Source: Meconema thalassinum (lineage: Eukaryota; Arthropoda; Insecta; Orthoptera; Tettigoniidae). Taken from it: a stretch of DNA of 64,000 bases. The notes under the pieces are model-generated. The model did not search any database. It worked only from the letters and a program-made list of their open reading frames with translations, and was not told the origin of the DNA. Shown piece after piece: positions 21,340 to 33,760 of the stretch (positions are counted from its first letter, which is position 1; each line of letters begins with the position of its first letter). The stretch is from positions 196,976,289 to 197,040,288 of the forward strand of contig OX336391.1 in NCBI GenBank assembly GCA_946902985.2, read 5' to 3'. The translations under genes and the position numbers were made by a program.

Positions 21340-22543
21340 CAGTTGGCAGCCCTGGTGACCAAATATATTCTTAGTTCCATCTCTTAAGGTACAGAATACA
21401 AAATTTGGATGAAGTCCAATGGATAGAATGGACGTTACATGCAGTTGAACGTTGGATCTAACAGCGCGCGTAAAATCATGTTGGCAACAATGACATACAT
21501 GTATTGGTCAGAAATAATCTGAAATAATATGATCTATTGTTTTGTCAATTTTGAATGAAATCCATTAGTTAGTACAGAAGTTACAAGCATTTTAAAATTG
21601 GACCTAGAGGGCGGAAAATAGAATCATGTTGGCAGCACTGACGTATATTAGTTACTCTAAATTAATCTAGAATGCCAGGTACTATACGGGTGCAAGGTTT
21701 AGAGCTATTGGCTTGCATACTTTCTGATATATTGATATTAGGGTAACAAAATAGAGACAGTATTTATTAACAGTTGGCAGCCCTGGTTACTCTTAAGAAT
21801 CGGCATAGTCATATCTGTTATGGTACACATAGCACACACGAAATTTGGTTGAAATCCAATTGATAGTATAGAAGTTACATGTATTTAATGTTGGACCTCT
21901 CAGCAGGCTTAGAATCTTGTTGGTACCACTGACGTATATAAGTTACTCCAAATTAATATACAATGTCAGGTACTATACGTGTGCATAGTTTAAAGCTGTT
22001 GGCTTGCATACTTTCTGATATAGGGGTATTTGGTTTCTTTTTAAATGAGAGCATTTATTAACAGTTGGCAGCCCTGGTGGCTCTTAAGAATACGCTCAGT
22101 TATATCTGTTTATGTACACATAGCACATACGAAATTTGATAGTTTAGAAGTTATGTGCATTTAAAATTTGGACCTATCAGCAGGCTTATAATCATTTTGG
22201 CCTCCTGGAAATTAAACTGCAATATTATTATCTATACGTGTGCCAATTTTGAAATAGCTCCCTTTCTTACCTTCCAAATTATCCAACATGGAGCTCAAAT
22301 TTCAATTGCGATTTTTCAGCAGTTGGTAGCACTGACATCATTTTCAAATATGGCCGTGAGATATTCAGGTATAGTTCTTTTCTCCTACCAAATTTTGTTT
22401 CGATTGATTCAGCCGTTTAGGAGTTGATCGGGGGGGGGGGGGGGGGGGGTCACACACACAGCCAGCCAGCCAGACAGACACACATTTGCCCGATCTCATA
22501 AGTCTACTTTTTCCTCATTTTTGCATAATGTGAAAAGTAGGCT
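21340..22543. repeat. Composite repeat: ~290-bp tandem units, G-run, hairpin
   Basis: Two imperfect ~285-bp units at about 21626 and 21914, with flanking partial units (ttaacagttggcagccctgg recurs near 21770 and 22060, and without its first bases near 21340). These lead into gttgatcg followed by 20 consecutive G (22430-22449), a cacacaca-gccagccagc tract, and a hairpin at 22501-22543 (gtctacttttt / gaaaagtaggct). The architecture and the gatctcataag..cta junction match the neighbour at 19662-20476, although the tandem units differ in sequence. 22544-22934 shows nothing clear. Confidence 0.6.
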
Positions 22544-22934
22544 AAAGAATAAAATAAAGACACTGTTTTACAATTCAGTAATCTTTCGCCTTCACTTTGC
22601 ACATAAAATCATGTTATTTTGTGTTAAATAACTCATGTAATATTTTTTCGGGTTATGGTGTTTAAATACTAGTTTTACCGCCTAATATAATTGGATACAA
22701 TGTCTGTTGACCGACAGAAAATCTTTCTAACGTATAATAGAACGAAGCAGCACTAAAAATTAGGTTCTAATACTTCAAGATAGATACTTCTAACGCAGCC
22801 TGCCATGAATCATTCCTTGATATGTTTGGTATGTATTTGAGACACACTTTCAAAATTAACGTTGAATATAAATCAAAACATTTAAATTAAGGATTGAATC
22901 CACACAATCACCCACAATTATTGCTGTTATTGGA

Positions 22935-23225
22935 TTATCAATATTTATATTCGTATCCCGGTCACTCCATGTGAGATCTGTGCTGGACATAACGGAGGCA
23001 GACTGGTTTTTCTCCGGGTACTCCGGTTTTCCTTGTCAAAATTTCATTCCAGCAACACTCTCCACTATCATTTCATTTCATGTCATTCATTTAATCATTG
23101 CCCCAGAGGAGTGCGTCAGGCCTCGGCAGCCGGCACAGTTCATGTCCTCGCCGCTAGATGGGGGCTTCATTCATTCCATTCCTGACCCGGTTGGAGACTG
23201 GAAGCAGGTTGTGGATTTTTCATAG
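22935..23225 (+). repeat. Probable SINE or SINE fragment
   Basis: GC-richer block containing cgggtactccggttttcc, ccagaggagtgcgtcagg and cgccgctagatgggggc, followed by short cattc repeats. It stands out in composition from its AT-rich flanks and resembles an insect SINE body that I recall from orthopteroid genomes (memory only). The adjoining 23226-23720 stretch is non-coding and unassigned. Confidence 0.4.
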
Positions 23226-24529
23226 ACAATGGGTGGACGGACGGTGCTGGTGTGACGTAAGCTCACACCGCTGTAGATGCTCGCAGCGAAGAAGAGTGTA
23301 GCGTGTGACGTCAGCACGCTTTGTACGGCCGACGCAGCGGACGAGGATTTTGTTTGAGAGGCATGCAGAATGCAGCAATGTAGGAACGACAGGAAACATA
23401 ATCTGGTGTTAATAACACAACGAACTAAACACCTTGGAGGTCGTAATGTTAATGCTCTTTATTGCAATTACACTATTTATTATAAATTATAACCAATGTT
23501 ATTTCGGATCTCTCCTATCAAGGAATATGTAACAAATGTGGTTAATTTGAAGGACAGTCATACTATAACGTAAATAGAACTGAACATACTGTAATTTTCC
23601 CTGCACATTAGAAAAGAGCCATAGAGAACAATACAATCGTGGGGCGTTCTCCGGCACTTTCTGTTTCGCTTTTCTTGAACTAGCCTATCAATGTTAGGAC
23701 GTAGTGTCTGGGAAAGTTGTAATAGAAGTAGAGCTGGTAATAATCGATTTTCAATTAATCGATTAATAATATATTAATCGATTAATTTGAAATTAATCGG
23801 AAACTATTAATCGAAGCTCCTTAAAACCGATTAATCGATTAACCGATTAACCGAATAATCGATTAATCGAATAATCGATTAACCGAAAAATCGATTAACT
23901 GATAGTAGACACGAGATAAGAAAATAAGTTTTGAAAATGGTTTAAATGAGAAGTCATCGCTTAAGTTGAGTTAGGCTTATTTTCGGAATGATGTATAGGA
24001 ATCTATAAAAATAAATGTTGCGTTAAGATACGTGTCCTTCCCTGTTCATGTTAACAATAACCAAATAACAGTCAGTGACAGTGAAAGGTCAAACATCAAT
24101 CAAATTGTGAAGGGTTTCAGGAAAAGAAAACATGGAGTTTTCTGCAAAGCTTTTGAATTTTGTTCAATTTTTGTTGGAAAGGCTGTTTACAATTGAATCG
24201 TTTATTTCAGAAAGGGGTCAAGTGACAAAATATGACGAAGTGAGTTATTTGTAGGAACACGTTCGGCAGGGGTAGACGCATGTTTTAGTGCAGAAAAGAG
24301 TCAAGTTCCGCCTGTTATTACAGTAAGACATGATGTTAAAAACTGCGTTTAGTGCAGAAAGGTGTCAAGGGACGCTGCTTGACTCGTTTCTGTTCTAAGC
24401 TGTAGGTAAATTTTGTGGCGCACCTAGGAGGTTGGCCCTGCTTCTTACAGAGCCATATGTATCACGTTCTTCTTCTTTTCAGCTGAGCTGTGCTGTGTTT
24501 TAAGTGTGTCAATAGCACTAATTTGAACA

Positions 24530-25717
24530 ATGTCGGACAGCTCGGACGATGAGCCTGTTATAAAAAGAAAACGGGGTGTGAGAAAGGAGGAAACATACAA
24601 ACGAAATACTATTCGTGAAGCAAGAGTGAAAGGCGCAGGTTATGTTTCTTACTCTGGTGTTCAAGTACCCCCGAAGAAAAAGACTGAGAACCTCCCATGT
24701 AAGTGTTCAGCCAAATGTTCTATAAATATTCATGAGAATGTAATAGATGATAATTGGAATTATTTTCACAACCTTGAGAACAAAAATTCACAAGATGCCT
24801 ACATTCAAACATTGGTTGAGGTTAAGGAGGTTAAACGTAGAAAGAAAGTAGGCGTAGGCTAACATAACCCAAAGCATGAAAGTGATAACGATCAAACTTT
24901 TAAAAGAAACCACACTTATGTACATAATATAAAGATGAATGGTGTTCTACATAATGTTTGTATGAATGTTTTTATGAAGATACTTGGCATTTCACGTAAA
25001 AGGCTGGAAAGGATTTGCCGGTTATTACTTACAGATACAACTCCTAAAGACAAGAGAGGTCAGAACAGGAGTGGCAATGCACTTCCGGGGAGTGTTTGTG
25101 TGCGAATTCATGATCAAATTTCAAAATACGAAGTTAAAGTGACCCACTATGGTGGTAAAGAAAAAAAGTATTTGCCTGCTCGTCTTAGTGTCACAAAAAT
25201 GCATGAAATGTTCATCGATGAAAATCCTGACTGGAAAGATGTTGTTCAATACAATTTTTATTACAGATATTTCTTGGAAAACTTTGGTTACTCTTTCGGT
25301 CGACCACAGGTTGATGTATGCAGTATGTGCGAAAGTCTTAAAGCTAAACTTAGAGATCCTTGTTTAAATGACAATGCCAAGCGGGCTGCAGTAGCAGAAC
25401 TTATGATACACAGCAGAAGGGCAAGCAAGTATTACAGTACTATGAAAGAAATGTCAAAAAATGTGGATGAAGATACTGATGCTCTGTGCTTTGACTTCAT
25501 GCAAAACCTGCCGCTCCCGAATATTCCGGTCCAAGAAATATTTTACATGCGACAGCTGTGGGTAAACGTGTTTTGTGTACACGATTTGAAAAGCAACAAG
25601 TCAAAACTGTATGTTTACCACGAGGGAGAGGGCAACAAATCTCCAGATGAAGTGTGTAGTTTCTTGTTGAACTATATAAATACCGAAGTGCCTAACACAG
25701 TTAAAAAAGTCCTCTCG
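24530..25717 (+). pseudogene. Transposase-like protein, N-terminal part, of the inner DNA transposon
   Basis: One frame from the ATG at 24530 to about 25717, broken by a single TAA at 24860-24862; both sides are in the same phase. The N-terminus is Lys/Arg-rich (nuclear-localisation-like). A CKCSAKC cysteine block follows, then the ILGISRKRLERI helix region, a VDVCSMCESL cysteine pair, and an acidic block CFDFMQNLPLPNI that I take as the first catalytic Asp region. This type of protein is common but poorly named in insect genomes; I recognise the pattern, not a definite superfamily. The frame ends at PNTVKKV, where the tandem array begins. The C-terminal part resumes at 29751. Confidence 0.65.
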
Positions 25718-26996
25718 GCACGCCGGAAGGCGGAGGTAGATTTCACCGGCCAAACTTGGGGATAGGCGAAAATAGGCAGAATATGCAGGTTTTCGTAGAA
25801 GGATCAGACCTCATTTATTGCGAGAAGGTATTTTATAATTGGAGCTTAATTAACTTTGTTTTTCGTCATTTTATGCTTATTTTAAACCTTTTTTTGTCTT
25901 ATGGGAACGGTAACCTTCTTGTCATTTGGGGTCCATTTTTATACTTGTGGTCACACTGTCCTTATGCTAGGTTTCGACACTGATGTGTAACTATGTAACG
26001 GTCTGTTACTTCTTCACGCAAAATTATATCACCCGCAGAGATTTTGGTTGGTTCCTCAGTTTAGGGGCTGCGACAACGCGGTCATGTGACCCCGTGTACT
26101 TAGGGATGGCTGTATTAGTCTGTAATTCAGGTAAGGACTGCAGACGGTCAATTTCAAGCAGTAGTTCCTAATGTTGCTACCAGGTACTACCGCCAACGAC
26201 ACCTACCTGTGAACTTGGCTACTAGATGCCACCGCAGCCAGCAACTCGCAACGAACGTTGGAATTTCCCCTCCAAAGGAAAGCATACTGAGGGATTTTTA
26301 GCGCTCTTAGAAAATCCGACGACTTCGGCCGGCTTTGAACTCGCGACCTTGGGCATAGACATTCAGCATGCTTGCTACCAGTTACGTCACCGAAGCCGCT
26401 TCACACTTAGTCAGATGGAATTCTGAATATGATCTCGTGCAAGTGCGTTATCTTGGCAACGTCTGATGGCTCATCCCTCATCAATTTAGTAGAGTTGCTA
26501 TGGCAAGCACTGATAGCTCTTGGCATTTTCTTATAATTCCGAAATCATTTTTCTCATCCCTTGGCATAATGGTGGGTCATATCAAAAATTCTTTAAGACA
26601 AAATTTTAGGTAATTATTAGGGGAATATTGTCCATTTTGTACGGTTTTGAGATTGTGCCTATTAAGAGAGATATGATTAATGTTTCCCGAAAAACCCCTT
26701 TTTCCCACCCCTTTGGTCAATGGTTGGTGCTATAAAAAAAGCTCTTCAAACATAAATTTTTGGGCTTTATCCGACACATAGTATGAACGTTGAACGGATT
26801 CGATATTTCACATATTAAGAGAGTTATAGCAATATTTCACTTTTTCGAAAAAAGCCCCCCATTTTCACTCCCTTCGACCGATTTAGCCCATTAACGCACT
26901 CGACCGAGATTTTATAGGTATACATATTCGGTAAAATATTCAAAGTGATTGGTGCAAAATTATGGCAGTTATCGTGTCCACAAGAAACTGATATGC

Positions 26997-27029
<33 letters not shown>

Positions 27030-29577
27030 TACATAAATTATATATAAACTTTTGAACTGACGGTGGTTTTGGGGTCTGGGGGATGTGAAACGCGAAGATA
27101 TGTCGAAATTTTCCGGAAGTCGAAACATGGTACCCATTGCAATAGTTAGCTTTCTAATGAAATCTACCTCTGGTTGGTTCCTCAGTTTAGGGGCTGCGAC
27201 AACGCGGTCATCTAACGCCGTGTACTTTGGGTGAGTGTAGAATCTGTCTGATAAACGGTGTGAATTGTAATGGCTGTAGTAGTCTTAATTCAGGTAAGGA
27301 CTGCAGACGGTCAATTTCAAGCAGTAGTTCCTAATGTTGCTACCAGGTACTACCGTCAACGACACCTAGCTGTGAACTTGGCTACTAGATGCCACCCTAA
27401 CCAGCAACTCGCAACGAACGTTGGAACTTCCCCTCCAAAGGAAAGCATACTGAGGGATTTTAGCTCTCTTAGAAAATCCGACGACTTCGGCCGGCTTTGA
27501 AACCGCGACCTTGGGCATAGACATTCTGCATGCTACTAGTTACGTCACCGAAGCCGCTTCCCACTTAGATGAAAATACTGAATCTGATCTCGTGCAAGTG
27601 CGTTGTCATGGCAACGTCTGATGGCTCATCCCTCATCAATTTAGTAGTGTTGCCGTGGCAACCTCTGATAGCTCTTGGCATGTTCTTATAATTCCGAAAT
27701 CATTTTTCTCATCCCTTGGCATAATGGTGGGTCATATCAAAAATTCTTTCAGACAAAAGTTTTAGGTAATTATTAGGGGAATATTGTCCATTTCGTACGG
27801 TTTTGATATTGTGCCTCTTAAGAGAGATATGATTAATGTTTCCCGAAAATCCCACTTTTCCCACCCCTTTGGTCAATGGTTGGTGATATAAAAAAACTCT
27901 TCAAACATAAATTTTTGGGCTTTATCCGACACATAGTATGAACGTTGAACGGATTCGATATTTCATATATTAAGAGAGTTATAGCAATATTTCACTTTTT
28001 CGAAAAAAGCCCCCATTTTCACCCCCTTCTACCGGTTTAGCCCAGTAACGAACTCGACCGTGATTTTATAGGTATACATATTCGGTAAAAAGTGATTGGT
28101 GAAAAATTACGGCAGTTATCGTGTCCACAAGAAACTGATATATATATACTTTTGAACTGACGGTGGTTTTGGGGTCTGGGGGATGTGAAACGAGAAGATA
28201 TGTCGAAATTTTCCGGAAGTCGAAACATGGTAGCCTACCTATTGCAATAGTTAGCTTTCTAATGAAATCTACCTCTGGTTCCTCAGTTTAGGGGCTGCGA
28301 CAACGTGGTCATCTAACCCCGTGTACTTTGGGTGAGTGTAGAATCTGTCTGATAAACGGTGTGAATTGTAATGGATGTATTAGTCTGTAATTCAGGTAAG
28401 GACTGCAGACGGTCAATTTCAAGCAGTAGTTCCTAATGTTGCTACCAGGTACTACCGTCAATGACACCTAGCTGTGAACTTGGCTACTATATGCCACCCC
28501 AACCAGCAACTCGTAACGAACGTTGAAACTTCCCCTCCAAAGAAAGCATACTGAGGGATTTTTAGCGCTCTTAGAAAATCCGACGACTTCGGCCGGCTTT
28601 GAAACTGCGACCTTGGGCATAGACATTCTGCATGCTACCAGTTACGTCACCGAACCCGCTTCCCACTTAGTCAGATGTCAAAGTCAACCCCTGGCACCAA
28701 CCAGCCCATGACGGGCTAAGGCCGACCAAGCGACCGCTGCCCAGTCATTTGGCCTGCAGATATTGGGGTGACGCGTGATCAGCGCGTCGGGTCCCCTCGG
28801 CCGTTAATATTGGTATTCGTGATCGGGGTGCTGTCTCACTGTCAGACAGCTACTCAATTGTCCTCACGAGGCTGAGTGCACCCCGTTCCAACCCTCACGT
28901 CAGTTTTAAAATCCCTGACGGAGCCGGGGTTCGAACCCGGGGACTCCGGGTGAGAGGCAGGCGCGCTACCCCAACACCACGGGGCCGGCTTAGTCAGATG
29001 GAAATACTGAATCTGATCTCGTGCAAGTGCGTTGTCATGGCAACGGCTCATCCCTCATCAATTTAGTAGTGTTGCCATGGCAACCTCTGATAGCTCTTGG
29101 CATTTTCTTATAATTCCGAAATCATTTTTCTCATCCCTTGGCGTAATGGTGGGTCATATCAAAAATTCTTTCAGACAAAAGTTTTAGGTAATTATTAGGG
29201 GAATATTGTCCATTTTGTACGGTTTTGATATTGTGCCTATTAAGAGAGATATGATTAATGTTTCCCGAAAAACCCACTTTTTTCCACCCCTTTGGTCAAT
29301 GGTTGGTGCTATCAAAAAACTTATTTGACATAAATTGTTGCCACTTATCCGACACATATTATGAACTTTGAATGGATTCGATATTTCGCGTATTAAGAGA
29401 GTTATAGCGAAATTTCAATTTTTCGAAAAAAAAAACCATTTTCACCCCCTTCGACCGATTTTGCCCATTAACGAACTCGACCGAGATTTTATAGGGATAC
29501 ATATTATGTAAAAAATTCAAAGTGATTGGTGCAAAATTACGGCAGTTATCGTGTCCACAAGAAACTGATATACATAT

Positions 29578-29610
<33 letters not shown>

Positions 29611-29750
29611 TAAATTATATATAAACTTTTGAACTGACGGTGGTTTTGGGGTCTGGGGGATGTGAAACGCGAACATATGTCGAAATTTTCCGGAAGTCGA
29701 AACATGGGACCCATTGCAATAGTTAGCTTTCTAAAGAAATCTACCTAAAT
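25718..29750 (+). repeat. Tandem array of three ~1.1-kb units inserted in the transposase gene
   Basis: The sequence starting ggttcctcagtttaggggct occurs at 26050, 27176 and 28277, giving periods of 1126 and 1101 bases. The third unit is longer by the length of a SINE insertion. Each unit contains a GC-richer block (ctaccaggtactacc, ccgacgacttcggccggc), an AT-rich part, a short (AT)n tract (26997-27017, 28139-28147, 29590-29607) and an identical-looking tail ending in aaatctacct. A non-repeated lead at 25718-26049 precedes the first unit. Short open frames here recur in each unit but are cut by different indels and look non-coding. Class unknown. Confidence 0.75.
28678..28988 (-). mobile_element. 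tRNA-derived SINE in the third tandem unit
   Basis: Minus strand begins GCCGGCCCCGTGGTG and has an A-box-like GGGGTAGCGCGCC and a B box GGGTTCGAACCCC (about 28925-28940), the internal Pol III promoter of tRNA-derived SINEs. It is flanked by a perfect 12-bp duplication cttagtcagatg (28666-28677 and 28989-29000). The first tandem unit carries this target once and uninterrupted, giving a natural empty site. Confidence 0.85.
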
Positions 29751-30266
29751 CTCATCCTGTTCAGTGATGGACCATAAGGTCAAAACAAAAACCATACCGT
29801 TGGGAGGTTTTTGATGAACCTATGCGACAGAGGGAGATTTGACACCATTACCCACAACTTCCCAGTGCGAGGTCATTCATTCTCGCCTTGTGACAGAGAC
29901 TTTGGAGCTATCAAGCGCATTGTCAAGAAAATTGATCGCATTTATATTCCGGAAGAGTATATTGAGATGATACTGACAGCCAGTAAAAGCAATCGTTTTA
30001 CGGTTCACAAAGTCACCCCTAATGATATACTATGCTTCAAAAAGTGGTGGCCACAATCATACAAAAAGGCCACGAACTCTGACAAAACCTCTGGCAGAGG
30101 TGTTCCCAAGAACCACAAAGAAATGTTTAAAATTTCTCACTACATGCAGTTCTGTTATAATAAAAATACTCGTGGAAAAGTGGTGGTTATGCCATTCATT
30201 AACACTGCTATTCATTCAACATTCACTCTGCTGAAAGTAGCGTCTCCCCCCCAACTTGCCGAATGA
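29751..30266 (+). pseudogene. Transposase-like protein, C-terminal part
   Basis: Reads LILFSDG, a stop at 29775-29777, then GQNKNHTVGRF and further on NFPVRGHSFSPCDRDFG. The SDG..GQNKN block is the second conserved acidic region of the same transposase type as 24530-25717, and VRGHS...DR.FG follows it in relatives. So the 4-kb array interrupts the gene between the two acidic blocks. The frame continues to a stop at 30266 after about 150 more residues. The internal stop shows the gene is inactive in this copy. Confidence 0.65.
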
Positions 30267-31228
30267 GATGGCGTATCCCTCAGGGAAGGTAAGTGTTTTT
30301 ACAACAATACAGGCCTTAAGAGAAACTAAAAACATAATACTTCAACCAGCAATTCTTTTACCCTATCTCTAGTTTTGGCCTAGGACCTACAAACAGCTCC
30401 TGTTTCAGGTTCCCATCAATGTGAAGAAGATAAAAGACCTCACTAACCTCAACCCTTATCTTGTTGGGTATGATGAGTTCTACAACGTTATATTGCAATG
30501 GCCTTCTACGGATGTATAATGTGCTGTGGAGTTAGACGACGAATAAATCAGTGCACTACCAACCTTATAATGTATAGCTTTGAACTTTGAGACTGATCAG
30601 GTTAAAAGAAAGTACCAGTTCCTTTTCAACAGGTTTTGTTTGTTACAATAATGGTTTTCTTGCATTAATAATGTTATCTAATACACATATAAATAAACTG
30701 TTTTGCATACAATTCGTTTTCATTACAAAATCGCAAAACATTTCTAAGTTGTGCTAAAAAATATCCTTGTTCCACTTCTTTATTGCAGAAAGATGTCAAG
30801 TACAAAGTTTTCAAGTTCTGTTTTTACAAAATATAAAAAAATTAAAAAAATATAATTTATGTTATTACGTTTAAAATACATGTACAAATTTGTGGTAAGT
30901 GTTTAAGATCCATGAAAAATTATTTGAATGAGATATGAAGTTTTCTTTGAGTTTCTCAAAATGGCATATTTGTCACTTGACCCCTTTCTGAAATAAACGA
31001 TTCAATTTAGGACAGGAACATTTTTGTTTTAATCTGGTTTAGCCTAATTTCCACAAAGACCTGTAGGTTGTAACTCTTGAGGTGGTCAACTTGAATTTGC
31101 CCAAAGATTGGGCGGAGTCCAATGTTTAAACTATATGAATTATAAGTAAATAACACTCCTAGGAACATTACATGTGTTAGTCATGATCGCTATTACAATC
31201 ACTATCACTATTACGTCGCCACTCTCGA

Positions 31229-31738
31229 ATGCTCCGAGTGGGTAAGAGATTTCACGAGCCCTTAATCCAGGAAAGCCACCAACAGCAAGGAGGTTCAGTC
31301 ATCTTTTGGGGTGGAACCATGTTCGGTCGACGTACGCCTATAATTCCTAACCACGGTAACATGACTGGTGTGGTGTATACAGACAACATCGTTACAGGAT
31401 TTGCTACCACAATGGGTGAGGGCTTTACACTAGTGGACTATAATGCTCGTGCCCATCGAGCTAGGGTGGTCAATCAGTTCCTTCAGATGCATGTCATACA
31501 GAGGATGGAGTGGCCTACCTATTCTGCGGACATGAACTGTTATGAACATGCCTGTAAAGAGCCCAAGAGGGCAATTTCGCACCGTCCCATTCCTCCAACA
31601 AACAAAGAGCAACTGATTGAAGCTGCTTTCCAAGAGTGGGGGAATCTGCCCCAAACCACGTTGTATTCGTTGGTGCTTAGTATGCCTCGTCATCTGCAAG
31701 CATGGATTAGAGCTCGTGGTGGCCATACATGGTATTGA
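31229..31738 (+). pseudogene. Tc1-like transposase, C-terminal remnant
   Basis: 169-residue frame covering roughly the second half of a Tc1/mariner-superfamily transposase of about 340 residues. GGSVIFWGG matches the conserved WGG block, LVDYNARAHRA carries the second catalytic Asp, and about 34 residues on, SADMNCYEHAC occupies the place of the usual SPDLNPIEH with the final Glu (DD34E, Tc1 type). The first Asp and DNA-binding domain are missing. It lies inside the hAT-bounded region but outside the 39-bp-TIR transposon. Terminal repeats were not identified; 31740-32770 holds only AT-rich sequence and a dispersed motif near 32250. Confidence 0.75.
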
Positions 31739-32770
31739 TATGCCCCAACATGAAAAGGACGGTTGTGTGCTCAATCCCACATTATCACTTTTGTTATTCG
31801 TCGTGTATTTCTGTCTCTTTTGCAAAGCAGATTGTGTGTGTTTTTTCTTAGTATGTACCCTATATTGTGTATAATATGATAACATACACATAGCAAAATA
31901 AACAAGTTACTGAGTCACAATAAGCGAGACCTTTTTTGAGCATTGTATAAGTTTAGTTTGTTTAATAAGGGTTTGTGAATTATTTATGAGTATTATGATC
32001 GTGTATACAAATAAGAATAACACAATATAATAAATAAAATAAAATTAGAGCATGCACTTGAATTCTATTATGCATAAGTTTACATATCTCAGCGGAGCCT
32101 TGGTCGTACAGTTGTTACGCTTTAGCCTGCCTACTCCCGCCGGGCTCATTGTGATCATAACTAATACGTGTAATTTTTCAAGGAGTTCATTTACTTATTA
32201 CTCATATTTTATATACATTGAACCCCGCACAGTCAATGGACAAATTCATGTTGACCGACTGAAGAGTTACAACTGACAGTTTTTGTATAGGCAACACTGA
32301 AACAATGGCTTCAACAGTTCTCAAACAAGATGCATTATTTAAAAATAAATGTGACAGTATATTTCAATAGACGGTCTGTTTTGGTGCAAAAATACTAGCA
32401 AGTACTCATTTTCTGGGACGAGGCAGCTCCGCTTTGCAGTCACAATGTTTCCAGCGGGGAATATCAAGTATTTTGTAGCTAGTTTAGCGGGCCTTTGATA
32501 TATTGTTCATTCATTGTGAAAAAGGGTGAGTATGCAAGTCAGGCGGTGAATTCCCAAGATAGACGTCCAGCTCGTCTTTTGCAATGATTGCAATATTTAC
32601 GCTACATCTACAAGATTTCCTATTTTTACCGCGCTTTTTATAACTGCCCTACCATGAGATCATTGAGTTTTTATCGAACTTGCCTAAGTGTTGACTTTAG
32701 ACACACCTTCGTTCGTAAGACGTCACATTTGTATCTTTGGAGTCGAAATTTAATGTTTTTCGGACGGTCA

Positions 32771-33336
32771 AAGACTTTTTACATGAGATTAATAAATACA
32801 ATTGGATGACCAGTTTCGATCGTCAAGCGATCATCAGATCTTTACACTTCGGCTATTAATCTGTGTCGACAAGTATGGGTTATGACATTTACAATACATA
32901 CACTTTTTTAGTTGCAGTAGTAATTAATCTATCACAAATAGTAAAGATATGTTATTTTTTGTTGAGATACTGATAGTTGTGATTGATCTTCAAGTTTGCT
33001 TGCTTAGTGCCATTATGTGATTGTTATTAAATGGTCAGATTATTGTGTCAGCATAATCGTCCTCACGCTGTGCACAAAAACGGACCACACATCGCTCAAA
33101 CTGCGAAGTGCACCATTTAATAACTATCAGTATATCAACAAAAAGCACATATCTTTAGTTTGGTAGTTTAATTGCTACTGCAAATAAATAAGTGTATATA
33201 TTGTAATTATCATTCCATACTTCTCCATACACAGTAGATTTAATAGCCTACGTATAAATGATCTGATGATGATCACTTGACGATCGAAACTAGTTATCCA
33301 AGTGTATTTATTAACATCATGTAGTATTTTTTCAGG
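32771..33336. repeat. Foldback element with ~70-bp inverted ends
   Basis: 32771-32843 and the reverse complement of 33260-33336 share aataaataca.ttggat.ac.agtttcgatcgtcaag.gatcatcagatc with few differences. About 415 bases of AT-rich non-coding sequence lie between. Probably a small non-autonomous inverted-repeat element. No target duplication could be fixed. Confidence 0.55.
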
Positions 33337-33424
33337 ATTAGCGAACAAATTTTGATTTCTAAGGCAAGCCTGAAAAAGGGCTTCCAACACGGTAATCCTT
33401 GGAGTGAAGTTAAATGAAACCTCA

Positions 33425-33760
33425 AAGCGGGCGTTGAGCAGTGGCTAGCTTTCTTAGCTTGTCACCACAGAGGTTTGGTTTCGATTCCCGGCTCTGCCAA
33501 GAAATTTAATTCTGGTGTGAGGGCTGGAACGTGTACACTCAGCCTCGTGAGGCAAAACTGATAAGAGGAGGTTTTGATTCTTACCTCAGTCATCCTGGAA
33601 ATGATTTTCCATGGTTTCTCATTTCTACTTCAGGCAAATGCCGGGATGGTCCCTAATTCCAGGCCACGGTCAGTTCCTATCCATATTCTACCTGAATTAC
33701 AAATACACATACTAATACATACATCGAAGTGGCACATGTTATCAGGCAAGTCTTAAACAC
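33425..33760 (+). mobile_element. tRNA-derived SINE, diverged copy
   Basis: tRNA-like head with a B box ggtttcgattcccggctctgcca (first 20 bases are the recognisable part), then aggctggaacg..tactcagcctcg, a ttttccatggtttctc block and caaatgccgggatggt..c.. aggccacgg. This is the same order as the better preserved SINE at 47524 and 46725. The 3' part is eroded. Confidence 0.65.

Larger units (their letters stand above)
24191..31007 (+). mobile_element. DNA transposon with perfect 39-bp inverted terminal repeats
   Basis: The 39 bases at 24191-24229 are the exact reverse complement of 30969-31007 (aattgaatcgtttatttcag then aaaggggtcaagtgacaaa). Internally a motif CAGAAAgGgGTCAAG recurs near 24289, 24352 and 30783, and inverted near 24376, resembling subterminal transposase-binding repeats. 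It carries a broken transposase gene (24530-25717 and 29751-30266) split by a 4-kb tandem array. The outermost tip and target duplication are not resolved: the flanks (ttac on the left, tagg on the right) do not match. 30267-30968 is AT-rich and non-coding. Confidence 0.75.

Noticed and set aside
20436..22543. Helitron 3' ends
   Set aside because: Hairpins followed by ctaa are present, but the stems are AT-rich, there is no TC 5' end or RepHel protein, and the CTAA lies partly in the stem.
26824..29714. Recurring small frames (63-105 residues) in the 1.1-kb units, running through (AT)n
   Set aside because: They overlap simple repeats and are cut differently in each unit; no conserved domain.
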